This document shows positions 49,967 through 57,620 of a stretch of 64,000 nt of DNA, one piece after another. The stretch is from Calothrix sp. PCC 7716 (GTDB lineage Bacteria; Cyanobacteriota; Cyanobacteriia; Cyanobacteriales; Nostocaceae). Under the pieces are notes generated by a model. It searched no databases, was not told the origin of the DNA, and worked only from the letters and a program-made list of their open reading frames with translations. The first letter of the stretch is position 1. The number at the start of each line of letters is the position of its first letter. Both the position numbers and the translations under genes were made by a program. The DNA lies in contig NZ_AP025018.1 in the NCBI RefSeq assembly GCF_019977735.1, positions 1,116,001 through 1,180,000 of the forward strand, read 5' to 3'.

Positions 49967-50851
49967 ATGAATTTAAACTCTTTACAAAATGCGATAAATG
50001 CAGTATATGAAATTGCTGAAAATAATGGTATATCGTTTGGTAAACCAATTATTCTTAGCAACCAAAGCAATATTATTATACATCTGTATCCTACTTCAGT
50101 TGTGGCAAGGGTTGCGACAACAACAGGTACAGTTCGTGAAGGTGATGCATGGTTAAAACGCGAAGTAGCAGTTAGTACATATTTAGCAGAGAACGGCGCC
50201 CCCATAATACCTCCTTCAACACAATTACCACCTGGTACTTACGAGCATAACGGATTGATACTGAGTTTTTGGGAATTTGTAGAAGTCGTGAAAGAACCTG
50301 TTGACCCATTTATAGCAGGTCGCACACTGCGTCATTGTCACGAAGTGCTATGTAATTTTCAGGGTGATTTATCTCTTCTTGACCCATTAGAAGAATCACA
50401 GCGTATACTTCCAGAACTGATAAAGCAAAAAGCATTTTCTAATGATGATGCTTCTATGTTAATTAGTATTTGTCAAAGATTGAATAATAAGCAAATTCAG
50501 GCACCGATGCAACCGCTTCATGGAGATGCGAATTTTTCTAATGTCTTAAACACAACGCGCGGAGTACTATGGGCAGATTGGGAAGATACATTTATTGGCC
50601 CAGTTGCTTGGGACTTAGCTTGTTTAGTAGCACGTGCGCGCGTGTTTGGTACTGAGATAGAACAAGCGAATGCAGCACTTAAAGGATACGGTACAAATAT
50701 AGATGAAGGGTTGTTAGATTTATTAGTTGAAGCACGAACATTTCAAACACTGCTTTGGAATTATATTATCGGACAACATGACCCTCAAAGCTTGGAAAGA
50801 TTAAACGCGCGCTTACAGTGGTTTAGGGAACGTCAAAGCTCTTACTCATAG
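49967..50851 (+). CDS. Aminoglycoside phosphotransferase/choline kinase-like protein
   Basis: 294 residues from ATG 49967 (a TTG at 49958 is also in frame). Kinase-fold motifs: ARVATT and LKREVAVSTYLAENGAPIIP in the N-lobe, the catalytic loop QPLHGDANFSNVLNT, and the metal-binding LWADWEDTFIGPVAWDLACL. The small-molecule substrate is unknown; most proteins of this group in free-living cyanobacteria are not antibiotic resistance enzymes. The 28-bp palindrome just upstream may serve as an mRNA leader structure. Confidence 0.85.
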   Translation: MNLNSLQNAINAVYEIAENNGISFGKPIILSNQSNIIIHLYPTSVVARVATTTGTVREGDAWLKREVAVSTYLAENGAPIIPPSTQLPPGTYEHNGLILSFWEFVEVVKEPVDPFIAGRTLRHCHEVLCNFQGDLSLLDPLEESQRILPELIKQKAFSNDDASMLISICQRLNNKQIQAPMQPLHGDANFSNVLNTTRGVLWADWEDTFIGPVAWDLACLVARARVFGTEIEQANAALKGYGTNIDEGLLDLLVEARTFQTLLWNYIIGQHDPQSLERLNARLQWFRERQSSYS

Positions 50852-50985
50852 AATAATTATCAATTATGTAATTATTATGATAGACCAGAATCAATTTACA
50901 CAAATCTCTTTCTAAAGGTACATAGATAGTCTGCTGTAACATCTGTATAGTTAAATACTGCCTTCATAATTTGTAAATAAGTAAC

Positions 50986-52560
50986 ATGGCAGTAAAAATG
51001 GTGAAAGAAGTTTCAAAAGTGAGTTTAGATGCACTAATTGCAAGAGAAGCGTTTGATATTCAAGAGCAGCAGAGTCATAACGCAGGAAGAAACATTTTAA
51101 TGATATCTGTGCGGGATTTGGAGCAAAATTCCTTTTTTTACCCGTATTTGAGAAAACCTGATTTTCAGCGAGAAACTAATGAGTGGGATACAGAGAGAGT
51201 ATGCGGTTTTATTGAAAGCTTTTTAGATGCAGATTTAATACCAGCGGTAATTCTTTGGAGAAGTACGAGTAGTTATTATTTTGTCATAGATGGCTCGCAT
51301 CGCCTTAGTTCTTTAATTGCTTGGATAAATGATGATTATGGTGATGGTAAAATTTCCAAGCTCTTCTATGATGGAGATATAAGCGACGAGCAAAAAGCTG
51401 CTGCTCAGAATACAAGGAAACTGGTTGAGGCTAAAATAGGTTCTTATAAGTACTATCAAACACTGGCACAGCAACGAAAAGAAGTAGACCCCAAAATTTT
51501 GGAGAGAGCTAGAAATTTAGGTGCCTTGGGTATCCAACTTCAGTGGGTTGAAGGTGATGCAAGTAAAGCAGAAGCGTCTTTTTTCAAAATTAACCAAAAA
51601 GCGGCGCCAATTGCTCCAACAGAAATTCGTTTACTAGAAGCTCGTAAAACTCCAAACGGTGTAGCAGCGCGCGCAATAAACAGAAGTGGTAACGGACATA
51701 AATACTGGTCTGCATTTTCACAACAAAAACAGCAAGAGATTGAAATGATAGCTCAAGAAATACATCAACTTATTTTTGAGCCAAAATTAAAGAACCCTAT
51801 TAAAACTTTAGATTTACCAATAGTAGGTAATTTATCTTCATCAGACAAACTCGAATTAATATTAGAGTTTGTTAATATAGTGAATGACATAAAATCAGAT
51901 GACCAGCTAGGGGAAGATTCAACAGGAGATAAAACTGTAGAACTTCTGAGAAATTGTCGAAAAGTTGCCCAAAGAATAAATAGTAATCATCCTTCATCAC
52001 TTGGCCTTCATCCAGTAGTATATTTCTACACCAGTGCTGGCAAACCAAAGATAGGTTCATTTTATGGAGTAGTGACTTTAATGTTAGAGTTAGAGAAAAG
52101 AAAATCATTTATTAAATTTACAGATGTAAGAAAAGATTTTGAATGGATAATTTGGCAGTACGACATGATACCACAGCTTGTAAGTAAAAGTAGCGCTATA
52201 GAAGCAAGGGAGAGAGTTAAAGATTTTTATCTAACAATTATTGATAAATTACTACAAAAAATAGATAAAAAGAATGTTATGAAAGAAATAGTAGCCGAAA
52301 GAAAATTTGGAATTTTGAAGATAAAAACAAAAACCGATGGTAGTGAAACTCAAGGTCAGACATTTTCTCGTGAAACAAAATCAGCAGCTTATATAAGAGA
52401 AGCATTACGTGGCACACCAAAATGTAAAATATGTGGTGGTTACATCCCTGACCGCTTTAATTCTATTGACCACATCAAAAGGAAAGCTGATGGTGGTCTA
52501 GGTACCATAGATAACGCACACCTAACTCATCCATATTGTAATACAACTTATAAAAATTAA
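50986..52560 (+). CDS. DUF262-like protein with C-terminal HNH nuclease domain
   Basis: 524 residues. The N-terminal domain has the DUF262/ParB-like pattern: YLRKPDFQRETNEWDTERVC, FIESFLDADLIPAVILWRS and the signature YFVIDGSHRLSSLIAWINDD (DGSHR in place of DGQQR). At the C-terminus is a zinc-type HNH: TPKCKICGGYIPDRFNSIDH, then IKRKADGG, then AHLTHPYCN, with four cysteines/histidines for zinc and the catalytic His in SIDHI. Related DUF262-HNH proteins (GmrSD, BrxU group) cut modified phage DNA; that role here is inference. It stands alone, with no helicase or ATPase gene alongside, and its stop overlaps the convergent TetR gene by four bases. Confidence 0.8.
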   Translation: MAVKMVKEVSKVSLDALIAREAFDIQEQQSHNAGRNILMISVRDLEQNSFFYPYLRKPDFQRETNEWDTERVCGFIESFLDADLIPAVILWRSTSSYYFVIDGSHRLSSLIAWINDDYGDGKISKLFYDGDISDEQKAAAQNTRKLVEAKIGSYKYYQTLAQQRKEVDPKILERARNLGALGIQLQWVEGDASKAEASFFKINQKAAPIAPTEIRLLEARKTPNGVAARAINRSGNGHKYWSAFSQQKQQEIEMIAQEIHQLIFEPKLKNPIKTLDLPIVGNLSSSDKLELILEFVNIVNDIKSDDQLGEDSTGDKTVELLRNCRKVAQRINSNHPSSLGLHPVVYFYTSAGKPKIGSFYGVVTLMLELEKRKSFIKFTDVRKDFEWIIWQYDMIPQLVSKSSAIEARERVKDFYLTIIDKLLQKIDKKNVMKEIVAERKFGILKIKTKTDGSETQGQTFSRETKSAAYIREALRGTPKCKICGGYIPDRFNSIDHIKRKADGGLGTIDNAHLTHPYCNTTYKN

Positions 52561-53171
52561 TCTCTTGTGGGGTGGGCATCCTTGCCCGCCCTAGATAACC
52601 ACTGCTTAACAAACCAATCAAGAACCATACACAGCTTATCCTCTTCAGGCTCATAATACCTTTCAGTAGTAGCAACAGGAAAAAAGAAAGCAATAGAATA
52701 CAAAAAAACCTCTATATCCTGCTCAATATCATCTATATAAAACAAATTTCTATCAACCCCTTCTTGAATAATTTTTCGCAAATTCTCTCTCATCCAATTA
52801 GTTTGCTCTTCTAATAACTGTGGTTTAAGTCGAATAACCGCACGCGCGAGTTCGGCAGCATGAGAGGTACTTTGACGTGTATCTAACGCCGCACGAAAAC
52901 GGTTAACAATATAAGCTTTAAGTTTTTCGCTTGGGGAAATTTGCGAATTTAGAATCTCAAGCGCATCAGCTATATGTTTCTGAGCATAACTTTCAGCACT
53001 AGCAATCAAAATATCATCTTTGTTCTTAAAATACAGATAAAGCGTCCCCACGGCAATTCCAACATCCTTAGCAATTTCTTGCATTGTCGTTTTTTGGATA
53101 CCATATTGCCGAAGACGCTGTTTTGCTGCATTTAATATTGCTTCTCGTTTTGCCGCATCGAGCTTTTGCAT
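52557..53171 (-). CDS. TetR/AcrR family transcriptional regulator
   Basis: 204 residues. The N-terminal HTH reads REAILNAAKQRLRQYGIQKT then TMQEIAKDVGIAVGTLYLYF. The ligand-binding half is helical and variable. The last 11 residues (RAGKDAHPTRD) are encoded by a family A hairpin repeat (52564-52592), so the C-terminus has been replaced or extended by that element. The start codon (53171-53169) lies within a 38-bp sequence repeated at the 3' end of the P450 gene, suggesting that TetR originally followed a P450 gene directly. Confidence 0.9.
   Translation of the reverse strand: MQKLDAAKREAILNAAKQRLRQYGIQKTTMQEIAKDVGIAVGTLYLYFKNKDDILIASAESYAQKHIADALEILNSQISPSEKLKAYIVNRFRAALDTRQSTSHAAELARAVIRLKPQLLEEQTNWMRENLRKIIQEGVDRNLFYIDDIEQDIEVFLYSIAFFFPVATTERYYEPEEDKLCMVLDWFVKQWLSRAGKDAHPTRD
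52564..52592. repeat. Family A hairpin repeat inside a coding 3' end
   Basis: CTTGTGGGGTGGGCATCCTT followed by GCCCGCCCT, overlapping the last codons of the TetR gene. Elsewhere in this window the family is intergenic. Confidence 0.85.
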
Positions 53172-53257
53172 TCTTAATTAGCTTCTTTTCCACACTTTAA
53201 CGATTCTTTGTCCGGCGCCAAAAGGAAAGTAAGCAAGTTTTGGTTTTTGATTGACCT
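53164..53257 (-). pseudogene. Decayed duplicate of the cytochrome P450 3' end
   Basis: 53164-53201 is identical to 53886-53923 (38 bp, the P450 stop region), and 53202-53257 nearly matches 54062-54117, which encodes the P450 heme-binding loop (PKFAYFPFGAGQRIC). The 138 bp that lie between these blocks in the intact gene are deleted here. It is the remnant of a second P450 copy that once preceded the TetR gene. Confidence 0.85.
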
Positions 53258-53308
53258 AGAGTTAATATCGCGTGTGATGAAATTGAAAAATAGTGTTAAA
53301 TTGTTACG

Positions 53309-53566
53309 CTACTTTCCAATCAGCTTATCATATTCTGCGTGTGTGCCAATCCAAAACCATGAAATGCCTTTTTCAACCTCCACTCCCAATGCTCTATAGT
53401 TTAATCCTGCTCTTACTGACCAATAATTTTTACCAACTTTTTTGAAGTGTAATGATGGATGAGATGGATCGGCTTTTAGTAATTCATAGCATTCATCGGC
53501 TGTTCGTTGTATCTCTTCAGGCAAGACGTTATAGCATTCCCAAAAGCGACGAGTTGTGTAGTGCAT
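53309..53566 (-). CDS. RelE/ParE-like toxin of a toxin-antitoxin pair
   Basis: 85 residues: YTTRRFWECYNVLPEEIQRT, ADECYELLKADPSHPSLHFK, YWSVRAGLNYRALGV, ending FWIGTHAEYDKLIGK. The YRALGVE...W.WIGTHxEYD pattern is typical of the RelE/ParE-HigB toxin fold, most of which act as mRNA-cleaving or gyrase-blocking toxins. Its ATG shares one base with the stop of the upstream antitoxin gene (TAATG), the usual coupled arrangement. Confidence 0.88.
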   Translation of the reverse strand: MHYTTRRFWECYNVLPEEIQRTADECYELLKADPSHPSLHFKKVGKNYWSVRAGLNYRALGVEVEKGISWFWIGTHAEYDKLIGK

Positions 53567-53766
53567 TACATTTCTCTACAGTGTCCTGCCTCAAATTCAG
53601 CTATCGCTTCAGCAGCCAGAGCTTCTAATTTACCATCAGCAGCATCTTTTTCCAATTGCTCATCCCACCGTTGGTAGTCTAAATCAGCAAACCATTTCAT
53701 AAGTTTTTCAAACTCATCAGGCGAGAGTTGAAGTATTGCTGATTCTATCTGCTCAAGTGTCATCAT
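53566..53766 (-). CDS. Antitoxin of the RelE/ParE-like pair
   Basis: 66 residues, acidic and helical: MTLEQIESAILQLSPDEFEK, LMKWFADLDYQRWDEQLEKD, and a C-terminus AEAIAEFEAGHC. The last part is the expected toxin-binding helix. There is no clear ribbon-helix-helix DNA-binding domain. It is transcribed first, then the toxin. The pair lies between the decayed P450 copy and the 3' end of the intact P450 gene, so it probably arrived with or after that duplication. Confidence 0.82.
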   Translation of the reverse strand: MMTLEQIESAILQLSPDEFEKLMKWFADLDYQRWDEQLEKDAADGKLEALAAEAIAEFEAGHCREM

Positions 53767-53850
53767 AAGCCTAACAGAACTGTAACTTTAGCAAATTAAT
53801 TATAGCTTGACAAACAACAGCATTAAAGTTTGCCTATTTTTTCACATTAT

Positions 53851-53880
53851 AAGGGACAGCCTCGACGCCCATCCCACAAG
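53851..53880. repeat. Partial family A repeat
   Basis: AAGGGACAGCCTCGACGCCC followed by ATCCCACAAG. It keeps the CCACAAG end but the hairpin is degraded. Directly downstream of the P450 gene. Confidence 0.5.
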
Positions 53881-53885
53881 ATAGT

Positions 53886-53923
53886 TTTTGCATTCTTAAT
53901 TAGCTTCTTTTCCACACTTTAAC
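53886..53923. repeat. 38-bp direct repeat at the P450 3' end
   Basis: Identical to 53164-53201; covers the last eight P450 codons, its stop and the following bases up to an ATGCAAAA that in the other copy begins the TetR gene. Together the copies bracket the toxin-antitoxin pair. Confidence 0.9.
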
Positions 53924-55003
53924 TTTAACGCCATTTTTCGGACGCAGGGTGAAGGTCGGGTCTAGTTCAATTTGTTGTGGTACTAATTCTAGCCTGAAAC
54001 GCTGAAATATCGATACCAATATTATTGTAGCTTCCATCAGCGCGAAACTCTTACCTATACAGATTCTTTGTCCGGCGCCAAAAGGAAAGTAAGCAAATTT
54101 TGGTCTTTGGTTGACCTTGGATGGTAAAAAATTGTCTGGTTCAAATTTTTCTGGGTTGTCCCAAAATTCCGGGTGACGATGAACTATATACTGACAAATA
54201 TTAATGGTTGAACCTTTGGGAATAAAGTAACCCTTTATTTCATCATCTTCTAATGCTATCCTTGGCATTCCCCAAGCAGGTGGGTAAAGACGCAACGTTT
54301 CATCAATTATCCTGCGAGTGTATTGAAGTTGCGGCAATTTATCGTATGTAACACTGCTACCATTGAGAACTGCTTGTAACTCCAGAAGAAGATTGGCACC
54401 TATATCAGGATGTTGTCCTAAAATATACCAAGTCCAAGATAAGGCAGAAGATACTGTTTCGTGTCCTGCAACGAGTAAAGTAATTACTTCATCCCGCAGT
54501 TGTCTATCAGTCATTCCTTCCCCAGTTACTTCATCTTGTGCAGCTAGGAGCAATGATAGTAAGTCGTGATTATTTGTAGGGTTTTGGCGCCTCTTATTAA
54601 TGATATCGAAAACTAAATCATCCAAAGTTTGAACAGCTTGACGGAAACGAAGATTTCTAGGAGTTGGCGCCCACATAGGTTCTGTCGGCAAGTTGTTGAT
54701 CTTATAGCTGATAAACTCAAACCCAGTACGGAAAGCCTTTCCAAAAACGCTCTCTTCATCACTGATATCTGTACTAAACAAAGTCAACCCAGCAATTTTC
54801 AAAGTCAAAGGCATCATAGCATCAGCTATATCAATAACTTCACCATCTGGTTTTTTCTCCCATATCTGAAGTAAAGACTCAGTACAACTCAACATTGTAG
54901 AAAAAAGACTTTCTATGTACTTTTGATGAAATACTGGTTGCATTAGGCGCCGATGCTTAAGCCAATAATCTCCTTCACTGACAACTAGACCTTGACCCAT
55001 CAA
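53900..55003 (-). CDS. Cytochrome P450, missing its N-terminal part
   Basis: Heme monooxygenase. 366-367 residues against roughly 450 for cyanobacterial members. Present: LMGQGLVVSEGDYWLKHRRL at the very start (normally about residue 85), the I-helix oxygen motif VAGHETVSSAL, the K-helix ETLRLYPPAW and the heme loop FPFGAGQRICIG. The frame stays open upstream of ATG 55000, but that DNA is a family B repeat (55041-55140), not P450 sequence. The first ~85 residues, including the membrane-entry and substrate-recognition region, are therefore lost. Probably inactive or a pseudogene. Confidence 0.85.
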   Translation of the reverse strand: MMGQGLVVSEGDYWLKHRRLMQPVFHQKYIESLFSTMLSCTESLLQIWEKKPDGEVIDIADAMMPLTLKIAGLTLFSTDISDEESVFGKAFRTGFEFISYKINNLPTEPMWAPTPRNLRFRQAVQTLDDLVFDIINKRRQNPTNNHDLLSLLLAAQDEVTGEGMTDRQLRDEVITLLVAGHETVSSALSWTWYILGQHPDIGANLLLELQAVLNGSSVTYDKLPQLQYTRRIIDETLRLYPPAWGMPRIALEDDEIKGYFIPKGSTINICQYIVHRHPEFWDNPEKFEPDNFLPSKVNQRPKFAYFPFGAGQRICIGKSFALMEATIILVSIFQRFRLELVPQQIELDPTFTLRPKNGVKVKVWKRS

Positions 55004-55040
55004 TAAACTAAGAGTAAGCCAAAAAATGAATGATCCTGTG

Positions 55041-55140
55041 GTGTCATGCTGAGGAACGAAGCATCTTAAAGCGTGATGTAAACATATTTTTCCAACAACA
55101 AAGCATCTCCGCTAGATTCTTCACTGCGTTCAGAATGACA
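55041..55140. repeat. Family B element at the broken 5' end of the P450 gene
   Basis: TGTCATGCTGAGGAACGAAG...CATCTTAAAG at one end and AGATTCTTCACTGCGTTCAG...AATGACA at the other form inverted ends about 100 bp apart, a MITE-like layout. It lies 38 bp upstream of the truncated P450 start. Confidence 0.8.
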
Positions 55141-55249
55141 TTGGGCATTTTTTTTCGTGGAGTTATCTAAATGGCTTTTTAACTATATCTGGTTTATTAA
55201 TAGTACACGCTTAGTTTCTGTTTTGACTAAATTTGCCAAAAAACAGTTA

Positions 55250-55726
55250 CTATGCACCATATTGGCAGGTTTTCATTGCCAGAATTTTGTCCGCAACTTC
55301 TGCAAAAACGGGCATTACCGATAAACGATTTCCTTGTTTTACTACCATTAGCTGCTCTGGGGTAAACTTAGAGCGAAGTTGTGAAAGTGAAATTAAATTA
55401 GGGAAAGTCTCAACAAATTCGAGTACAACAGTTTGCCAGCGTGGAGACTCAGAAGTTGATTTTGGGTCGTAATAGTCGCTTTCTGGGTCAAACTGACTTG
55501 GGTCTGCAACTTCCGCTTTCACGACACGCATTAATCCGACAATACCAGGGGGATTGGTATTTGAGTGATAAAAAAAAGCTAAGTCTCCTTCTTGCATTTG
55601 CCGTAGAAAGTTACGTGCTTGGTAATTACGAACACCGTCCCAGATAGTTTCACCCTGTCGTTCGAGGTCAAAAATGCTGTATACGTCTGGTTCTGACTTC
55701 ATTAGCCAATAATTTATTGAGTTCAT
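55250..55726 (-). CDS. EVE domain-containing protein
   Basis: 158 residues, a single EVE (PUA-like) domain as in the THYN1 family: INYWLMKSEPDVYSIFDLER, WDGVRNYQARNFLRQMQEGD, LAFFYHSNTNPPGIVGLMRV and DPKSTSESPRWQTVVLEF. EVE domains bind modified bases in DNA or RNA through an aromatic cage. Free-standing bacterial copies are common and mostly uncharacterised; some EVE domains are fused to restriction enzymes against modified DNA. The start is ATG 55726. Confidence 0.93.
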   Translation of the reverse strand: MNSINYWLMKSEPDVYSIFDLERQGETIWDGVRNYQARNFLRQMQEGDLAFFYHSNTNPPGIVGLMRVVKAEVADPSQFDPESDYYDPKSTSESPRWQTVVLEFVETFPNLISLSQLRSKFTPEQLMVVKQGNRLSVMPVFAEVADKILAMKTCQYGA

Positions 55727-55940
55727 TTGTTCGCACTTACCTATAAACCAGTGAACATTATCTCAGTGATTGGCGCCTATATAGAGCAATCATTTTTCAG
55801 AGCAGCAACCAACAAGTTATTTTCTTTGGAAATTCGGGATGGGTTTTTCCGAAATCGTCAAGTGTGGTTGGGTAGTAGATAATATACAAACGGATATATC
55901 GAATCTATATTAAGTAAAGTAAGGGAACTTATCCCAGCTT

Positions 55941-55966
55941 AAACCCAGTTTACCAACTGGGTTTTT
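55941..55966 (+). terminator. Rho-independent terminator-like hairpin
   Basis: AAACCCAGTTTACCAACTGG followed by GTTTTT: 7-8 bp stem CCCAGTT/AACTGGG with a 4-base loop and a T-run. It points along the plus strand, where no intact upstream gene exists now; it may have served a lost gene. Confidence 0.6.
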
Positions 55967-56002
55967 GTGTTTCGGCTACAAGTAAGTTGGCGTTGCAGCC
56001 GC

Positions 56003-56107
56003 CATTGTGTACTTCATCAGAACGGGAACCGCTATGCTGTTGCAGATATGCCTGACAGAATTATTGCTGCCACGGCAAAGCATATGAATTTATCTTTAAT
56101 AAGTTGA
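56003..56107 (+). pseudogene. PIN-domain (VapC-like) toxin C-terminal remnant
   Basis: The plus-strand frame reads QNGNRYAVADMPDRIIAATA then KHMNLSLIS and a stop. The segment MPDRIIAATA is the conserved third-acid block of PIN-domain nucleases (usually DMPDRIIAATALHLG.PLIS.D). The frame is open for about 35 codons without a start and stops before the final Asp. A small decayed piece; no VapB gene remains. Confidence 0.5.
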
Positions 56108-56199
56108 GATACTAAAATAGTTTCATCTGGAATTAGTATTCTCTGGTAAACTAATGTTGTATTAGTCACTACTATGGTATTATAATTTAAAAACTATAA

Positions 56200-56739
56200 T
56201 TAGCTATGTATGAGATTAAATGGGTGAGGATTTTTGAGGATAAATACATCATTTTCTTTGATTAAATCGCCTTTACACTCAACTGGTAAACGTTCTTGGT
56301 AGGCTTTGACGGCAAGAATATAATCGTGGTCAGCAAGCTCGATATGTATAGAACGAAGCTTGTCAATAACAACCCCAAGAAGCGTTATTTGTCCACTTAA
56401 ATTATCTGCATTAGGGGTAGCAATATGAGTTACCACACCTTGAATAGTGGTATTAGGTGAATTTGTGATTAAGTCGCCTACTATATCAAGTTGAGAGCGA
56501 TTTTCGGCATTTTCTAAAATGTTTATAATTTCTGATATGCGAAGAGAATAGTCATCAAAATCTTGGTCTACAGGTAACTGAATTTTTAGATTATCCTCGC
56601 TTGTGCTAGCGCGCGTCCAAATTGAAACTTTGTTCGGTATCCTGTTACGTTCTTGCCAACCTGTTTTTTGTAAATAAGCTTCAAGGGAGAGCAGTTGAAG
56701 ATGACTAAGAACATCTATATCAGAAATAATTGCTTTCAT
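56200..56739 (-). CDS. Hypothetical protein paired with a DUF4365 gene
   Basis: 179 residues. Readable blocks: LQLLSLEAYLQKTGWQERNR, KIQLPVDQDFDDYSLRISEI, the motif ENAENRSQLDIVGDLITNSP, and near the end YILAVKAYQERLPVECKGDL with FILKNPHPF. The order (VLSHLQ...AYL...GW; LP.....Y..R..EI...L...E.RS; AV.AY.ERLPV.C.G.L) resembles a widespread bacterial family without a known activity. ATG 56739 has a perfect AGGAGG. The DUF4365-like gene lies upstream with a 62 bp gap, so the two probably form one unit. Confidence 0.7.
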   Translation of the reverse strand: MKAIISDIDVLSHLQLLSLEAYLQKTGWQERNRIPNKVSIWTRASTSEDNLKIQLPVDQDFDDYSLRISEIINILENAENRSQLDIVGDLITNSPNTTIQGVVTHIATPNADNLSGQITLLGVVIDKLRSIHIELADHDYILAVKAYQERLPVECKGDLIKENDVFILKNPHPFNLIHS

Positions 56740-56801
56740 AATGTTCCTCCTAATTTTATTTGCTGCATAAGTTTTTTCAAAGCATTTACTGTAAATAAGT
56801 T

Positions 56802-57074
56802 TTAACGAGGAATATAGACAGTAACCTTGTCAGTATTTTTCGTTTCTGCTTGTCCGCGTAAGGATATCCAATAAGCACAACGTCGCATACAAAGTTCGGT
56901 CTCTGATTGATTAATCCATTCCTGCAATAATTCAGGAATCAAAACAACTACTAAAATTCGAGGTACAATAGTTTTTTCCTTCCTTAACTCATTATAATTC
57001 TTTATTTTTAAAGGGTATCTAATAGATTCTAAACTTAAAACATCAAGGGATGTTGATTTTACCTGCAAGTCCAA
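56802..57074 (-). CDS. DUF4365-like protein, probably 5'-truncated
   Basis: 90 codons from a TTG. DUF4365 pattern: LDLQVKSTSLDVLSLESIRY, NYNELRKEKTIVPRILVVVL, WINQSETELCMRRCAYWISL, RGQAETKN. The frame continues upstream as GIDISITGTVANDTLYEPQ (to about 57137), which is also DUF4365-like, but then meets a stop. A different frame there reads ITEIKSSLSRSEWY, suggesting a frameshift or decay of the N-terminus. DUF4365 has a restriction-endonuclease-like fold. The partner gene downstream is intact. Confidence 0.6.
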   Translation of the reverse strand: MDLQVKSTSLDVLSLESIRYPLKIKNYNELRKEKTIVPRILVVVLIPELLQEWINQSETELCMRRCAYWISLRGQAETKNTDKVTVYIPR

Positions 57075-57377
57075 CTGAGGCTCATAAAGTGTATCATTAG
57101 CTACTGTTCCAGTAATTGAAATGTCAATACCACTCTGAACGTGACAGTGAGCTTTTTATTTCGGTAATGCAAAATCCTCCGGAACCATCAGAAGGATTAC
57201 GTTCGCTGTTTAATGAAACTTAATATTATTTAAATTATTTTATTCAGATTGGGTGTATCAGCGTGAGGTAGTTGTGTTTGTTGATAACGTACACGAATAA
57301 AAACGGAGCCAGTTGTCAGTGGCGCCGTATAGAGTAATTAAAGTGTGATTGGGTTTGAAGAGACTTATAAATTAAGA
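57075..57377. other. Decayed 5' part of the DUF4365 gene and spacer
   Basis: 57075-57137 continues the DUF4365 reading frame without a start codon. The rest has a CCTCCGGAACCATCAGAAGG inverted segment near 57176-57197, which can pair with itself, and no gene. Confidence 0.45.
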
Positions 57378-57620
57378 TTATTTAACAGCAATCGCTTGAC
57401 CAGCGCTGCTAAAGATATCTGTAAGGTTTGTTACAGAAGCTGTACCACTACCAGTGGGACCAGCAAATGTTTGTTGACCAACTTGGAGTTGTTTTAGAGA
57501 GTAGCTGTTAGATGCATCTGATGCAAAACCACCTACATCACCAAAAGTTATTGCTAAACCACCAGCTACGGTGTCGAGTTCGTCGTTTGATAGTTCAATT
57601 GCATTAAGTTCGTTATTCAT
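57378..57620 (-). CDS. Bacteriocin-like precursor peptide with double-glycine leader
   Basis: 80 residues. The leader ends in a double glycine at residues 20-21: NNELNAIELSNDELDTVAGG, the ELSxxELDxVAGG pattern cut by C39-type peptidase transporters. The core is Gly, Ser, Thr and Ala-rich (DVGGFASDASNSYSLKQLQV, FAGPTGSGTASVT) and lacks cysteine, so thioether or disulfide crosslinks are not possible. ATG 57620 has AAGG just upstream. No peptidase transporter, immunity or modification gene is beside it. A related class of cyanobacterial precursors is described as CTB-type bacteriocins; assignment to it is tentative. Confidence 0.75.
   Translation of the reverse strand: MNNELNAIELSNDELDTVAGGLAITFGDVGGFASDASNSYSLKQLQVGQQTFAGPTGSGTASVTNLTDIFSSAGQAIAVK

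Larger units (their letters stand above)
55727..56199. other. Spacer with terminator-like hairpin and a toxin-gene remnant
   Basis: 473 bp between the EVE gene and the 179-residue gene. It contains a hairpin plus T-run (55941-55966) and a PIN-domain fragment (56003-56107), described separately. The rest, including 55740-55930 upstream of EVE, shows no gene. Confidence 0.5.
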
